DNA of 5,287 bases from an uncultured Ktedonobacteraceae bacterium. Its GTDB lineage: Bacteria > Chloroflexota > Ktedonobacteria > Ktedonobacterales > Ktedonobacteraceae. The DNA lies in contig CATPCK010000929.1 of NCBI GenBank assembly GCA_955652655.1, positions 1 to 5,287 of the forward strand. The letters run 5' to 3'. Both the position numbers and the translations under genes were made by a program. Positions 1-5,287 of this stretch are shown here, piece by piece (position 1 is the first letter of the stretch; each line of letters opens with the position of its first letter). The notes under the pieces were generated by a model. The model ran no database searches, was not told the origin of the DNA, and was given only the letters and a program-made list of their open reading frames with translations.

Positions 1-1191
1 CTGTCAGCCACCGACGTCAAAGCGACGCTCAATCAAGCAACGTCCCTGATTGCAGAGGTGCTCGCTGCCGACAAGGTGGATGTCTTCTTCCATGACCCGG
101 TGTCCGCGACCCTTGTGGCGCTTGGGACCAGCGATACCCCGATGGGGAGGAAGCAGCGCGCCATTGGGATGGACCGGCTGCCCCTTGCCAACGGTGGACG
201 TACTGTCAAGGTCTTTCTCACCGGGGCTTCCTACCACACCCATCATGCCGACCAGGACCCCGAGGAGCTCGTTGGGTTGAAGGTCGGGTTGGACGTGAAG
301 TCGGAGATCGCTGCGGTCTTCGAGGCGAAAACGCTGCGCCGGGGGGTGCTGCTCGCGGTCTCCAGTGCCCCTGAGTTCTTCTCGGAGCAGGACCTGCACT
401 TTCTGGGAGCGATTGCTCACTGGATGGGCATTGTGATCCACCGAGCCGAAATTATCGAACGGATGAAACACGAGGCTGTGGAGCAAGGCCGACGCCTGGC
501 TACTGAGGAGGTGGTCACGATCATGGCCCACGAACTGCGCAACTACCTTACGCCCCTGAGGGGGCGCATCGAGCTGCTGGAGCGGCGGGCATTCCAGGAA
601 GGGCAAGAGCAAGATGTCCGTGAGGCCAGTGCAGTGAACCACACGTTGGGCCTGCTCGAGCGGGTGATCGCCGACCTGCTGGATGTGGCATACCTGAATC
701 AGGGTATCTTTGCCATCAATGCACAACCTATGAAGTTCATAGAACTGGCGCAGGAAGTCGTTTCTGGCTTCAGCACTGCAGAAAGGCCAATCCATTTCCA
801 CACGCCTGTGGAGGTCGTCTTCACTGCTGACCCGCACCGGCTACGTCAGTTGCTGGAAAACGTGCTGGCCAATGCGGTCAACTACGCACCGAAGCACACA
901 CCGGTCGTGGTAGAGGTAGCCATTGAGCGACGGATGGACGGACCATGGATGATCCTCACTGTGAGCAATCAAGGACCAGGTTTGCCCCCTGAAAGGCTCG
1001 CCACCTTCTTCCATCCTTTCGTCGCAGGCTCACCATCGACCGGCTTGGGACTCTACTTGGCGAGCAGGATTGCCGCTGCCCACGGTGGGACGCTCACCAT
1101 CGATTCCCCGGCAGGTCAAGGGGTGCAGGTCACCCTCGCCTTACCGGTTGAGGAGGAAGAGTTGATCGTGCGCGAGCAGGGGGGCATCTGA
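1..1191 (+). CDS. GAF-domain sensor histidine kinase, 5' end missing
   Basis: This is the C-terminal 396 residues of a sensor histidine kinase. The frame is open from base 1, so the true start lies upstream and the GTG at 58 is only an internal codon. Counting residues from base 1, about 1-155 look like a GAF sensor domain, followed by a short coiled linker. A dimerisation/phosphoacceptor helix follows at about 170-235, with the phosphorylatable His at 177 (bases 529-531) in the motif AHELRNYLTPL. The ATP-binding domain lies at about 275-390: N box ENVLANAVNYA at 286-296, G1 box NQGPGL at 323-328, F box FFHPF at 336-340, and G2 box TGLGL at 347-351. No membrane segment is visible, so the visible part is probably cytoplasmic. 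By family knowledge it would autophosphorylate and pass phosphate to a response regulator, but none is in the window. Two deviations stand out: Tyr replaces the usual Pro five residues after the His, and Asn replaces the usual Asp of the G1 box. The signal sensed is unknown. The gene is visibly richer in G+C than its neighbours. Confidence 0.9.
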   Translation: MSATDVKATLNQATSLIAEVLAADKVDVFFHDPVSATLVALGTSDTPMGRKQRAIGMDRLPLANGGRTVKVFLTGASYHTHHADQDPEELVGLKVGLDVKSEIAAVFEAKTLRRGVLLAVSSAPEFFSEQDLHFLGAIAHWMGIVIHRAEIIERMKHEAVEQGRRLATEEVVTIMAHELRNYLTPLRGRIELLERRAFQEGQEQDVREASAVNHTLGLLERVIADLLDVAYLNQGIFAINAQPMKFIELAQEVVSGFSTAERPIHFHTPVEVVFTADPHRLRQLLENVLANAVNYAPKHTPVVVEVAIERRMDGPWMILTVSNQGPGLPPERLATFFHPFVAGSPSTGLGLYLASRIAAAHGGTLTIDSPAGQGVQVTLALPVEEEELIVREQGGI

Positions 1192-1254
1192 TCCCGACAC
1201 CTGAGCTCGGATTCCAGGCTTGATGCCTTGACAGCCCTGCTCTTACTACTCTAG

Positions 1255-2598
1255 CTACTCTTCCCTGGTTTGGCTTTCAACCTCACGCAGTCGCATGGGC
1301 TTCCTGCCAAAGAACGTGAGCAAAAGACTGGGAGCCAATAGGAGACAGAATGCTCCAAAGACAAAAGAAGCAGACAGACTGACATTGGTTTGTAACCAGC
1401 CCGCGATGGTTGGGCCAACGCTAAAACCAATACTCCATGTGACTGAATAGAGGCCGGCCAATGTTGCTCGCTGTCGATCAGAGACACTCTCCATCGCAAA
1501 GGCAGCGTAAACAGGTTCGATCAGTGTGCGCATGAAAGAACGAGCATATTCGCCTGTAATAGCAAGGGGAAGGGTAGGTGCCAGGCCAATCAACACCATG
1601 AGAGGCGCACTGAGATACTGCACCGTAGTGACGATCCGTAGCTTGCTCCAACGGTGAACAAAGAGTGGAGCAGTGAGCGAGAAGATGCCGCCTGCCAGGC
1701 CTGAAATCGTAAAAATAATACCAAGCGGTCCTGGTAAAAGATGGAAGCGCAACACAAAGTAGAGCTGGATCAACGCAACCACAGCCCCTTCACCCATGGT
1801 AAACACCAAATCCGGAAGTAGCAACTGACCAAATAGGAGAAAGGGCACCTTCTCTTTTGGTTGAGCTCGCGCATCAATTTCCACGGCATGCGCAGGGGCA
1901 GCCATTCGCTTTTCATCGTTCTTACGTTCGCGCTTTGGTTCGTGCAAGAACCACAGGGGTAAACCAAAGACCAGAGTAAAGAGCGCCGCACCAAGCACAC
2001 CCCAACGCAGGGGTATCGTATTGGCAGCGGAAACGTGGAGTATGCCCGCCACAAATTCAGGAATTGCGCCGCCTAAGAGATTACCCAGTGCACCAATACC
2101 GAGCAAGAGAAAACTATTGAGGGCCAGAACACCCACACGTTGCCTCTCGGTCGTGCTCTCTACCAACAGAGGGATATTCGTCACCCAGTAGGCAGTCGCG
2201 ACTAACCCCTGGATGAAGCTGAAACCAAGCAGCATCGGAGCCGACGTAACCAGCCCTGTCAGGGCGAGAAATAGAGGCGTAAGAATGGCGGTCATCAACA
2301 ACACTGGCTTGCGACCAATGCGGTCAGCCAGTATTCCTGTCGGTACAGCGCCAACAAGCGCGCCAATAGCAGGCACAGCACTGAATAAACCAATAAAATC
2401 CGGACGATAACCCAGGCTGTGCACATAGTAATTGAGCGTTAGCAGCGAAATGCTAATTTGAAATCCCTTACCTGTTGTAAAAAGGAGTAGAAGATAGACA
2501 TTTCTCGGTAGATGCAAGTGGGAGGATATTAAAGAGCGTTTTTGCGATGAATCTCCACCTTCAATAGTTGACTCAGAGGTATCGGGCACCAAAGACAT
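1255..2598 (-). CDS. MFS transporter, 12 predicted helices
   Basis: A complete 447-residue major facilitator superfamily permease of the inner membrane, most likely a proton-coupled exporter of small molecules; the substrate cannot be read from sequence. About twelve hydrophobic segments fall into two halves of six, separated by a charged cytoplasmic loop at about 219-250 rich in Lys, Arg and Glu. The MFS signature motif A, GILADRIGRKP, is at 88-98 between helices 2 and 3. The internal twofold repeat of the family is visible: ESTTERQR at 147-154 in the first half matches ESVSDRQR at 370-377 in the second, each followed by a glycine-rich helix. The N-terminal tail of about 30 residues is polar. 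The start ATG (2596-2598) is supported by an AGGAGT ribosome binding site nine bases upstream. The stop is TAG at 1255-1257. The gene converges on the histidine kinase and diverges from the transglutaminase gene. A drug-efflux or sugar-efflux role is possible but unproven. Confidence 0.92.
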   Translation of the reverse strand: MSLVPDTSESTIEGGDSSQKRSLISSHLHLPRNVYLLLLFTTGKGFQISISLLTLNYYVHSLGYRPDFIGLFSAVPAIGALVGAVPTGILADRIGRKPVLLMTAILTPLFLALTGLVTSAPMLLGFSFIQGLVATAYWVTNIPLLVESTTERQRVGVLALNSFLLLGIGALGNLLGGAIPEFVAGILHVSAANTIPLRWGVLGAALFTLVFGLPLWFLHEPKRERKNDEKRMAAPAHAVEIDARAQPKEKVPFLLFGQLLLPDLVFTMGEGAVVALIQLYFVLRFHLLPGPLGIIFTISGLAGGIFSLTAPLFVHRWSKLRIVTTVQYLSAPLMVLIGLAPTLPLAITGEYARSFMRTLIEPVYAAFAMESVSDRQRATLAGLYSVTWSIGFSVGPTIAGWLQTNVSLSASFVFGAFCLLLAPSLLLTFFGRKPMRLREVESQTREE

Positions 2599-2607
2599 TA
2601 TAGATTT

Positions 2608-2613
2608 ACTCCT
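2608..2613 (-). promoter_or_regulatory. Ribosome binding site of the MFS transporter gene
   Basis: Read on the minus strand this is AGGAGT, nine bases before the ATG at 2598. It matches the Shine-Dalgarno consensus well and supports the chosen start. Confidence 0.8.
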
Positions 2614-2652
2614 GGCTAGGTAGACATATGCTCATAACGTAACATACGCTAT

Positions 2653-2667
2653 TGTTGCAAGGCAACA
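2653..2667. promoter_or_regulatory. 15-bp palindrome, candidate operator
   Basis: TGTTGC-AAG-GCAACA is a perfect inverted repeat with 6-bp arms and a 3-bp centre. It sits in the divergent intergenic region, about 55 bp upstream of the transporter ATG and 48-62 bp upstream of the two rightward -10 candidates. Symmetry and position suit binding of a dimeric regulator (TetR or MarR type would fit), which is inference. No regulator gene lies in the window. I could not define a convincing leftward promoter around it. Confidence 0.4.
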
Positions 2668-2690
2668 GCCAAATGGACAGTAAGAGGACT

Positions 2691-2709
2691 GTTAGGAAGT
2701 TAGGTTAGG
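2691..2709 (+). repeat. Three GTTAGG direct repeats upstream of the transglutaminase promoter region
   Basis: GTTAGG occurs at 2691-2696, 2699-2704 and 2704-2709, the last two sharing a G. The cluster lies directly upstream of an extended -10 candidate at 2712-2720, where activator sites are often found. The uneven spacing (8 and 5 bases) and short unit leave chance a real possibility. Confidence 0.35.
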
Positions 2710-2711
2710 TA

Positions 2712-2720
2712 TGATACAAT
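2712..2720 (+). promoter_or_regulatory. Candidate extended -10 promoter element
   Basis: TGATACAAT fits an extended -10 (TG, one base, then TACAAT, five of six matches to TATAAT). A weak -35 candidate, TTAGGA at 2692-2697, lies 17 bases upstream and overlaps the GTTAGG repeats. Transcription would start near 2727 and run into the transglutaminase gene. Weak -35 plus extended -10 plus upstream repeats would suit an activated promoter, but this is inference. Confidence 0.4.
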
Positions 2721-2747
2721 TTGATTTACATTTGCGTCTTTTATAAT
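2721..2747 (+). promoter_or_regulatory. Candidate promoter with consensus TATAAT
   Basis: TTGATT (2721-2726) and a perfect TATAAT (2742-2747) are separated by 15 bases, shorter than the preferred 17. Transcription would begin near 2754, leaving a leader of about 37 bases before the ATG at 2791. The ATG at 2746 overlaps the -10 box and would lie before the transcript starts, which supports the downstream start codon. Confidence 0.45.
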
Positions 2748-2777
2748 GACGCTCAAAAAACGTAATGCTTGCCATCT

Positions 2778-2784
2778 AAAGGAG
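2778..2784 (+). promoter_or_regulatory. Ribosome binding site that fixes the transglutaminase start
   Basis: AAAGGAG lies six bases before the ATG at 2791, an ideal Shine-Dalgarno arrangement. The longer in-frame ATG at 2746 has no such site: the bases before it are T-rich and form a -10-like box. This decides the start in favour of 2791. Confidence 0.85.
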
Positions 2785-2790
2785 TTCTTA

Positions 2791-5196
2791 ATGAGGTCGA
2801 ATGTTGCTGAGCCCTATGCCTCGCCCAACGTAGATATTCAAAGCCGGCGTAAGCAGCCACAATACGAGCCTCCAAGACCACATACGCAACGTCCAACCCC
2901 GCAATCCACACGAGAAACGTCGAAATTCCCCCTGGTGTTAGCACCAAAAGAAGGCTGGTTGGCAATGCCGCTCCTGGCCACGGCGGTATGCTGCGTCGTT
3001 TACTCTATCAGTTCGGTTGGTTGGGTGAGTCATACCTTTATTCTCTATTGGAGTGCTATTGCTGGCCTCGTCGTCGGCCTTGGTATTGCCAAGATACGCC
3101 GTTTGCCGCAGCCAATCCTACACATTGCCGCCTGTCTCATCGGCCACTGGCTCTCGATCTGGCTCACCAGCGTTATCGCCTATCGCGTCTCCTGGGGATT
3201 ATTGATAGCGGGCATAGGAGCAATACTGACAGATCCCGGCCGCATAAATAATAGTGAAATGGTATTTCTTTTCTATCTCTCTTTTCTCAGTTTCTTTCTG
3301 GGGTACTTCGGAGCATGGCTCATCTATCGTGCTCACCTCCCCTGGCTTGTCGTTATAGTCTATTGCTCCATTCTTCTGATCAATCTCAATTATGTAAGAC
3401 AGGACATATCGTTTGTCATCGCCATTATGCTGGCGACCCTCTTTCTCCTTATTGCACGTATCCAGCTGACGATACAGTTAGAATACTGGAAAAGCCAGGG
3501 GTTGTATACCGATCGTTCCTGGCTGCGTGGCATAACAAGGCGTTTCATACAAATCGCCTCAGCCTTACTGGCGCTCACCTTACTCTCGGCATGGGCTCTT
3601 CCGGTGTTGAGCGAACCGGGCGCAGGCGTAACGTTCTGGAATAATATGGATAATGCCTGGACCAACGTTACCCAGGGCCACCTATCATTGCAGAACCCGG
3701 GATCAATACTGCAGCCCTACCAGGCGTCGACAAACTTTTTTGGAGATCAATTGACCATCGCGGGCAGTGTTCACCTCCCCACCGGCGAAGTGTTGAATTA
3801 CACGAGTAGTGACGCCGCTCCGCAGTACTTGCCAGGATTCAGCTATGATCATTTCGATGGCCATACATGGACATCTTCTGACCTTGCTAACGGGCAGAAT
3901 TATGACGCGAAGGCCTTGCTGCCGAACGATACGAGCGTCAGTTACACACCTGTCAACACTTCGATAACGATCATACAACCGCCTGGTGGGACGAAACACT
4001 ATCTTTTCGGCCCTTCACAACCGTCAACATTTGACGTCGCCACGACACTCTATGGTGATCCTTTTGTCTCTGCCTGGTTACAGCAGGACCCATTGTCGAA
4101 GGGAGAACATTACCAGGTCACTTCCTTCATTTCAACGGCCTCTCCCCAGGATTTATCCCCGGTGCCGTTTCCGCAAGATAACCCGGATTACTGGAATGGG
4201 GATTCAAACCTGACCACGCTGCAGATGTTTTACTTGCAGGTCCCAAACGGCTTATCGCGCCAGGTCTTGCATACGGCCGAGCAATGGACGCAGGGCGCAA
4301 CAGATATTTATGATGCGCTTAAGATGCTCGAGTCTCACCTGAGCGATCAGACGCAGTTTACCTATTCCCTGGATAACCCCCCTGTCCCCAACAATGTCGA
4401 TGCCGTCTCCTGGCTGTTAAAGACACGCCGTGGCTACTGCACGTATTATGCTACTGCTATGACGATGATGGCCCGCCTGTTGGGGATTCCTGCCCGCATG
4501 ATGAATGGTTTTTCCCATGGACACCTGGATAGCCATCGCAAAGTGTGGGCGGTGGATGGAAGTGACGCACATAGCTGGGTTCAGGCCTACTTTCCTGGCT
4601 ATGGTTGGATCAACTTCGATCCCACCCCTGGCTTTGCCTTGAACGGCTCACAACCAGCGAAACAGCCTGTGGCGAAACCAACGCCCTCGAAACCCGCTCC
4701 TACGGCAACAGCCGCGAGTAAGAAAAAGGGAACTCCCCTCAGGCTGCCATCCGACCCTCGATCTAACGGGGGCTCGACATCACCTAGTGCCGCTGACCGT
4801 CAGAACATGCTGGTAGAGCTAGCGCTGGTCGCGCTAGCTGGTTCCATCCTTGTGCTGCTTGCTACCATTGGGAGATACTGGTGGCGCAACCTCTACGCCG
4901 GTAGTTCCTTCATTGCAGGAGCATATTGGCGTGTATGCCGCCTCGCCAGCATGGTGGGTTTATCTCCACGCGATTGGCAGACACCCTATGAGTTCAGCCG
5001 GGCGCTGTGCCAACGTGTACCCCGGGAAGCGCGCCCTCTCTGGCGGCTGACAGAACTCTATGTACGAGAACGTTGGGCCCCTCCCCACCAGGCTCCCCAG
5101 CCTGTTGAAGAGCACGAGCTGGAACGCTCCTCTCCCAGGTTTGGCAGGATATTCCTCCAACTACTCTGGCATAAAGCAAGGCGTAGATTAACGTGA
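2791..5196 (+). CDS. TgpA-type membrane transglutaminase-like protein
   Basis: An 801-residue protein from the ATG at 2791, chosen for its ribosome binding site; an in-frame ATG at 2746 would add 15 residues. Residues 1-55 are a polar, basic, proline-rich tail. About 57-273 hold seven or eight hydrophobic segments, like the TgpA N-terminal domain (DUF3488). About 275-615 are probably outside the membrane and end in the transglutaminase core. The triad is intact: Cys550 in RRGYCTYYA, His594 in DAHSWV and Asp610 in FDPTPG. A Pro/Lys/Thr/Ser-rich linker (about 619-672) leads to a last membrane helix (about 674-695) and a C-terminal tail resembling DUF4129, with the pattern TPYEFSRAL. The order matches Pseudomonas aeruginosa TgpA. 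By family knowledge the core is a papain-like fold acting on peptide or protein amides at the cell surface; the substrate is unknown. The MoxR and DUF58 genes often beside such proteins are absent from the window. The stop codon lies inside the terminal inverted repeat. Confidence 0.9.
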   Translation: MRSNVAEPYASPNVDIQSRRKQPQYEPPRPHTQRPTPQSTRETSKFPLVLAPKEGWLAMPLLATAVCCVVYSISSVGWVSHTFILYWSAIAGLVVGLGIAKIRRLPQPILHIAACLIGHWLSIWLTSVIAYRVSWGLLIAGIGAILTDPGRINNSEMVFLFYLSFLSFFLGYFGAWLIYRAHLPWLVVIVYCSILLINLNYVRQDISFVIAIMLATLFLLIARIQLTIQLEYWKSQGLYTDRSWLRGITRRFIQIASALLALTLLSAWALPVLSEPGAGVTFWNNMDNAWTNVTQGHLSLQNPGSILQPYQASTNFFGDQLTIAGSVHLPTGEVLNYTSSDAAPQYLPGFSYDHFDGHTWTSSDLANGQNYDAKALLPNDTSVSYTPVNTSITIIQPPGGTKHYLFGPSQPSTFDVATTLYGDPFVSAWLQQDPLSKGEHYQVTSFISTASPQDLSPVPFPQDNPDYWNGDSNLTTLQMFYLQVPNGLSRQVLHTAEQWTQGATDIYDALKMLESHLSDQTQFTYSLDNPPVPNNVDAVSWLLKTRRGYCTYYATAMTMMARLLGIPARMMNGFSHGHLDSHRKVWAVDGSDAHSWVQAYFPGYGWINFDPTPGFALNGSQPAKQPVAKPTPSKPAPTATAASKKKGTPLRLPSDPRSNGGSTSPSAADRQNMLVELALVALAGSILVLLATIGRYWWRNLYAGSSFIAGAYWRVCRLASMVGLSPRDWQTPYEFSRALCQRVPREARPLWRLTELYVRERWAPPHQAPQPVEEHELERSSPRFGRIFLQLLWHKARRRLT
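4817..4839. repeat. Inverted repeat with 9-bp arms inside the transglutaminase gene
   Basis: AGCTAGCGC (4817-4825) and GCGCTAGCT (4831-4839) are perfect reverse complements around a 5-base loop, TGGTC. The stretch encodes ELALVALA, the start of the C-terminal membrane helix. The mRNA could form a stable hairpin here. Alternating Leu and Ala codons could produce it by chance. Confidence 0.6.
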
Positions 5197-5287
5197 TATT
5201 GCATAGTGGATGTGGGCAGGGCCGTTTGTGGCCAAGCCACAAACGGCCCTATCCACATCCACTATGCAATATCATGTTAATCTACGC
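5181..5287. repeat. 107-bp near-perfect inverted repeat overlapping the gene end
   Basis: The left arm (5181-5232) and right arm (5236-5287) are 52 bases each around a 3-base loop, CAA. They match at 49 of 52 positions. The three differences are 5193/5275 (G opposite T), 5216/5252 (G opposite T) and 5217/5251 (C opposite A), all transitions. In rightward RNA two become G-U pairs, so 51 of 52 positions could pair. The inner 15 bp (5218-5232 with 5236-5250) are perfect and GC-rich. The left arm holds the last four codons of the transglutaminase gene and its TGA. The right arm ends on the final base of the window, so the repeat may continue. The stem could stop transcription from either side or protect the mRNA, but no T-run follows the core, so it is not a standard intrinsic terminator. 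An assembly fold-back is also possible. Confidence 0.85.

Noticed and set aside
58..60. GTG at 58 as the start of the histidine kinase
   Set aside because: The same frame is open to base 1 and the residues before it continue the GAF-like pattern, so the gene simply begins before the window.
4..837. Long open frame of 277 codons on the minus strand
   Set aside because: It lies fully opposite the histidine kinase, whose domains and motifs are clear. Its product has no recognisable domain, and such antisense frames are common in GC-rich coding DNA.
1216..1228. Small hairpin AGGC-TTGAT-GCCT between the convergent genes as a terminator
   Set aside because: Only four base pairs and no T-run on either side. 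It is too weak to call, and nothing else in 1192-1254 is convincing.
2655..2660. TTGCAA as a leftward -35 box for the transporter
   Set aside because: The hexamer 17 bases downstream on the minus strand, TTATGA, is a poor -10 match, so no leftward promoter was called.
3264..3300. Pyrimidine-rich tract as a regulatory or slippage element
   Set aside because: It encodes Phe, Leu, Ser and Tyr of a membrane helix in the transglutaminase protein; codon choice explains the T and C bias.
5181..5287. Integron attC recombination site
   Set aside because: The ends GATTAAC and GTTAATC each miss the RYYYAAC/GTTRRRY core consensus by one base. The arms are also continuous and nearly perfect, lacking the unpaired bases and spacers of attC, and no integrase is present.

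Overview
The window looks like chromosomal DNA from a bacterium with large multidomain signalling and membrane proteins. The style of the transglutaminase (TgpA-like, with a large outside domain and a proline-rich linker) and of the GAF histidine kinase suggests Chloroflexota, perhaps Ktedonobacteria. That is a judgement from protein style only; no rRNA or other marker is present.

Layout. (1) Bases 1-1191, + strand: the 3' part of a GAF-domain sensor histidine kinase whose start lies before the window. (2) Bases 1192-1254: a short gap between convergent genes with no convincing terminator. (3) Bases 1255-2598, - strand: a complete 12-helix major facilitator superfamily (MFS) transporter with a good ribosome binding site. 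(4) Bases 2599-2790: a divergent regulatory region holding a 15-bp palindrome, a cluster of GTTAGG repeats, two candidate promoters facing right, and the ribosome binding site that fixes the start of the next gene. (5) Bases 2791-5196, + strand: a large membrane-anchored transglutaminase-like protein of the TgpA type (801 residues from the preferred start) with an intact Cys-His-Asp triad. (6) Bases 5181-5287: a 107-bp almost perfect inverted repeat (two 52-base arms, 3-base loop). Its left arm contains the last codons and stop of the transglutaminase gene, and its right arm ends on the last base of the window.

How the parts relate. The kinase and transporter converge and are probably separate transcription units. 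The transporter and the transglutaminase gene diverge from a shared intergenic region of about 190 bp, where common regulation is possible. The usual partners of TgpA-type genes (a MoxR ATPase and a DUF58 protein) are not in the window. The kinase has no response regulator in view. The most unusual element is the terminal inverted repeat. It may be a terminator or RNA stem, a palindromic repeat element, a tail-to-tail duplication, or a fold-back artefact at a contig end. The sequence alone does not settle which.
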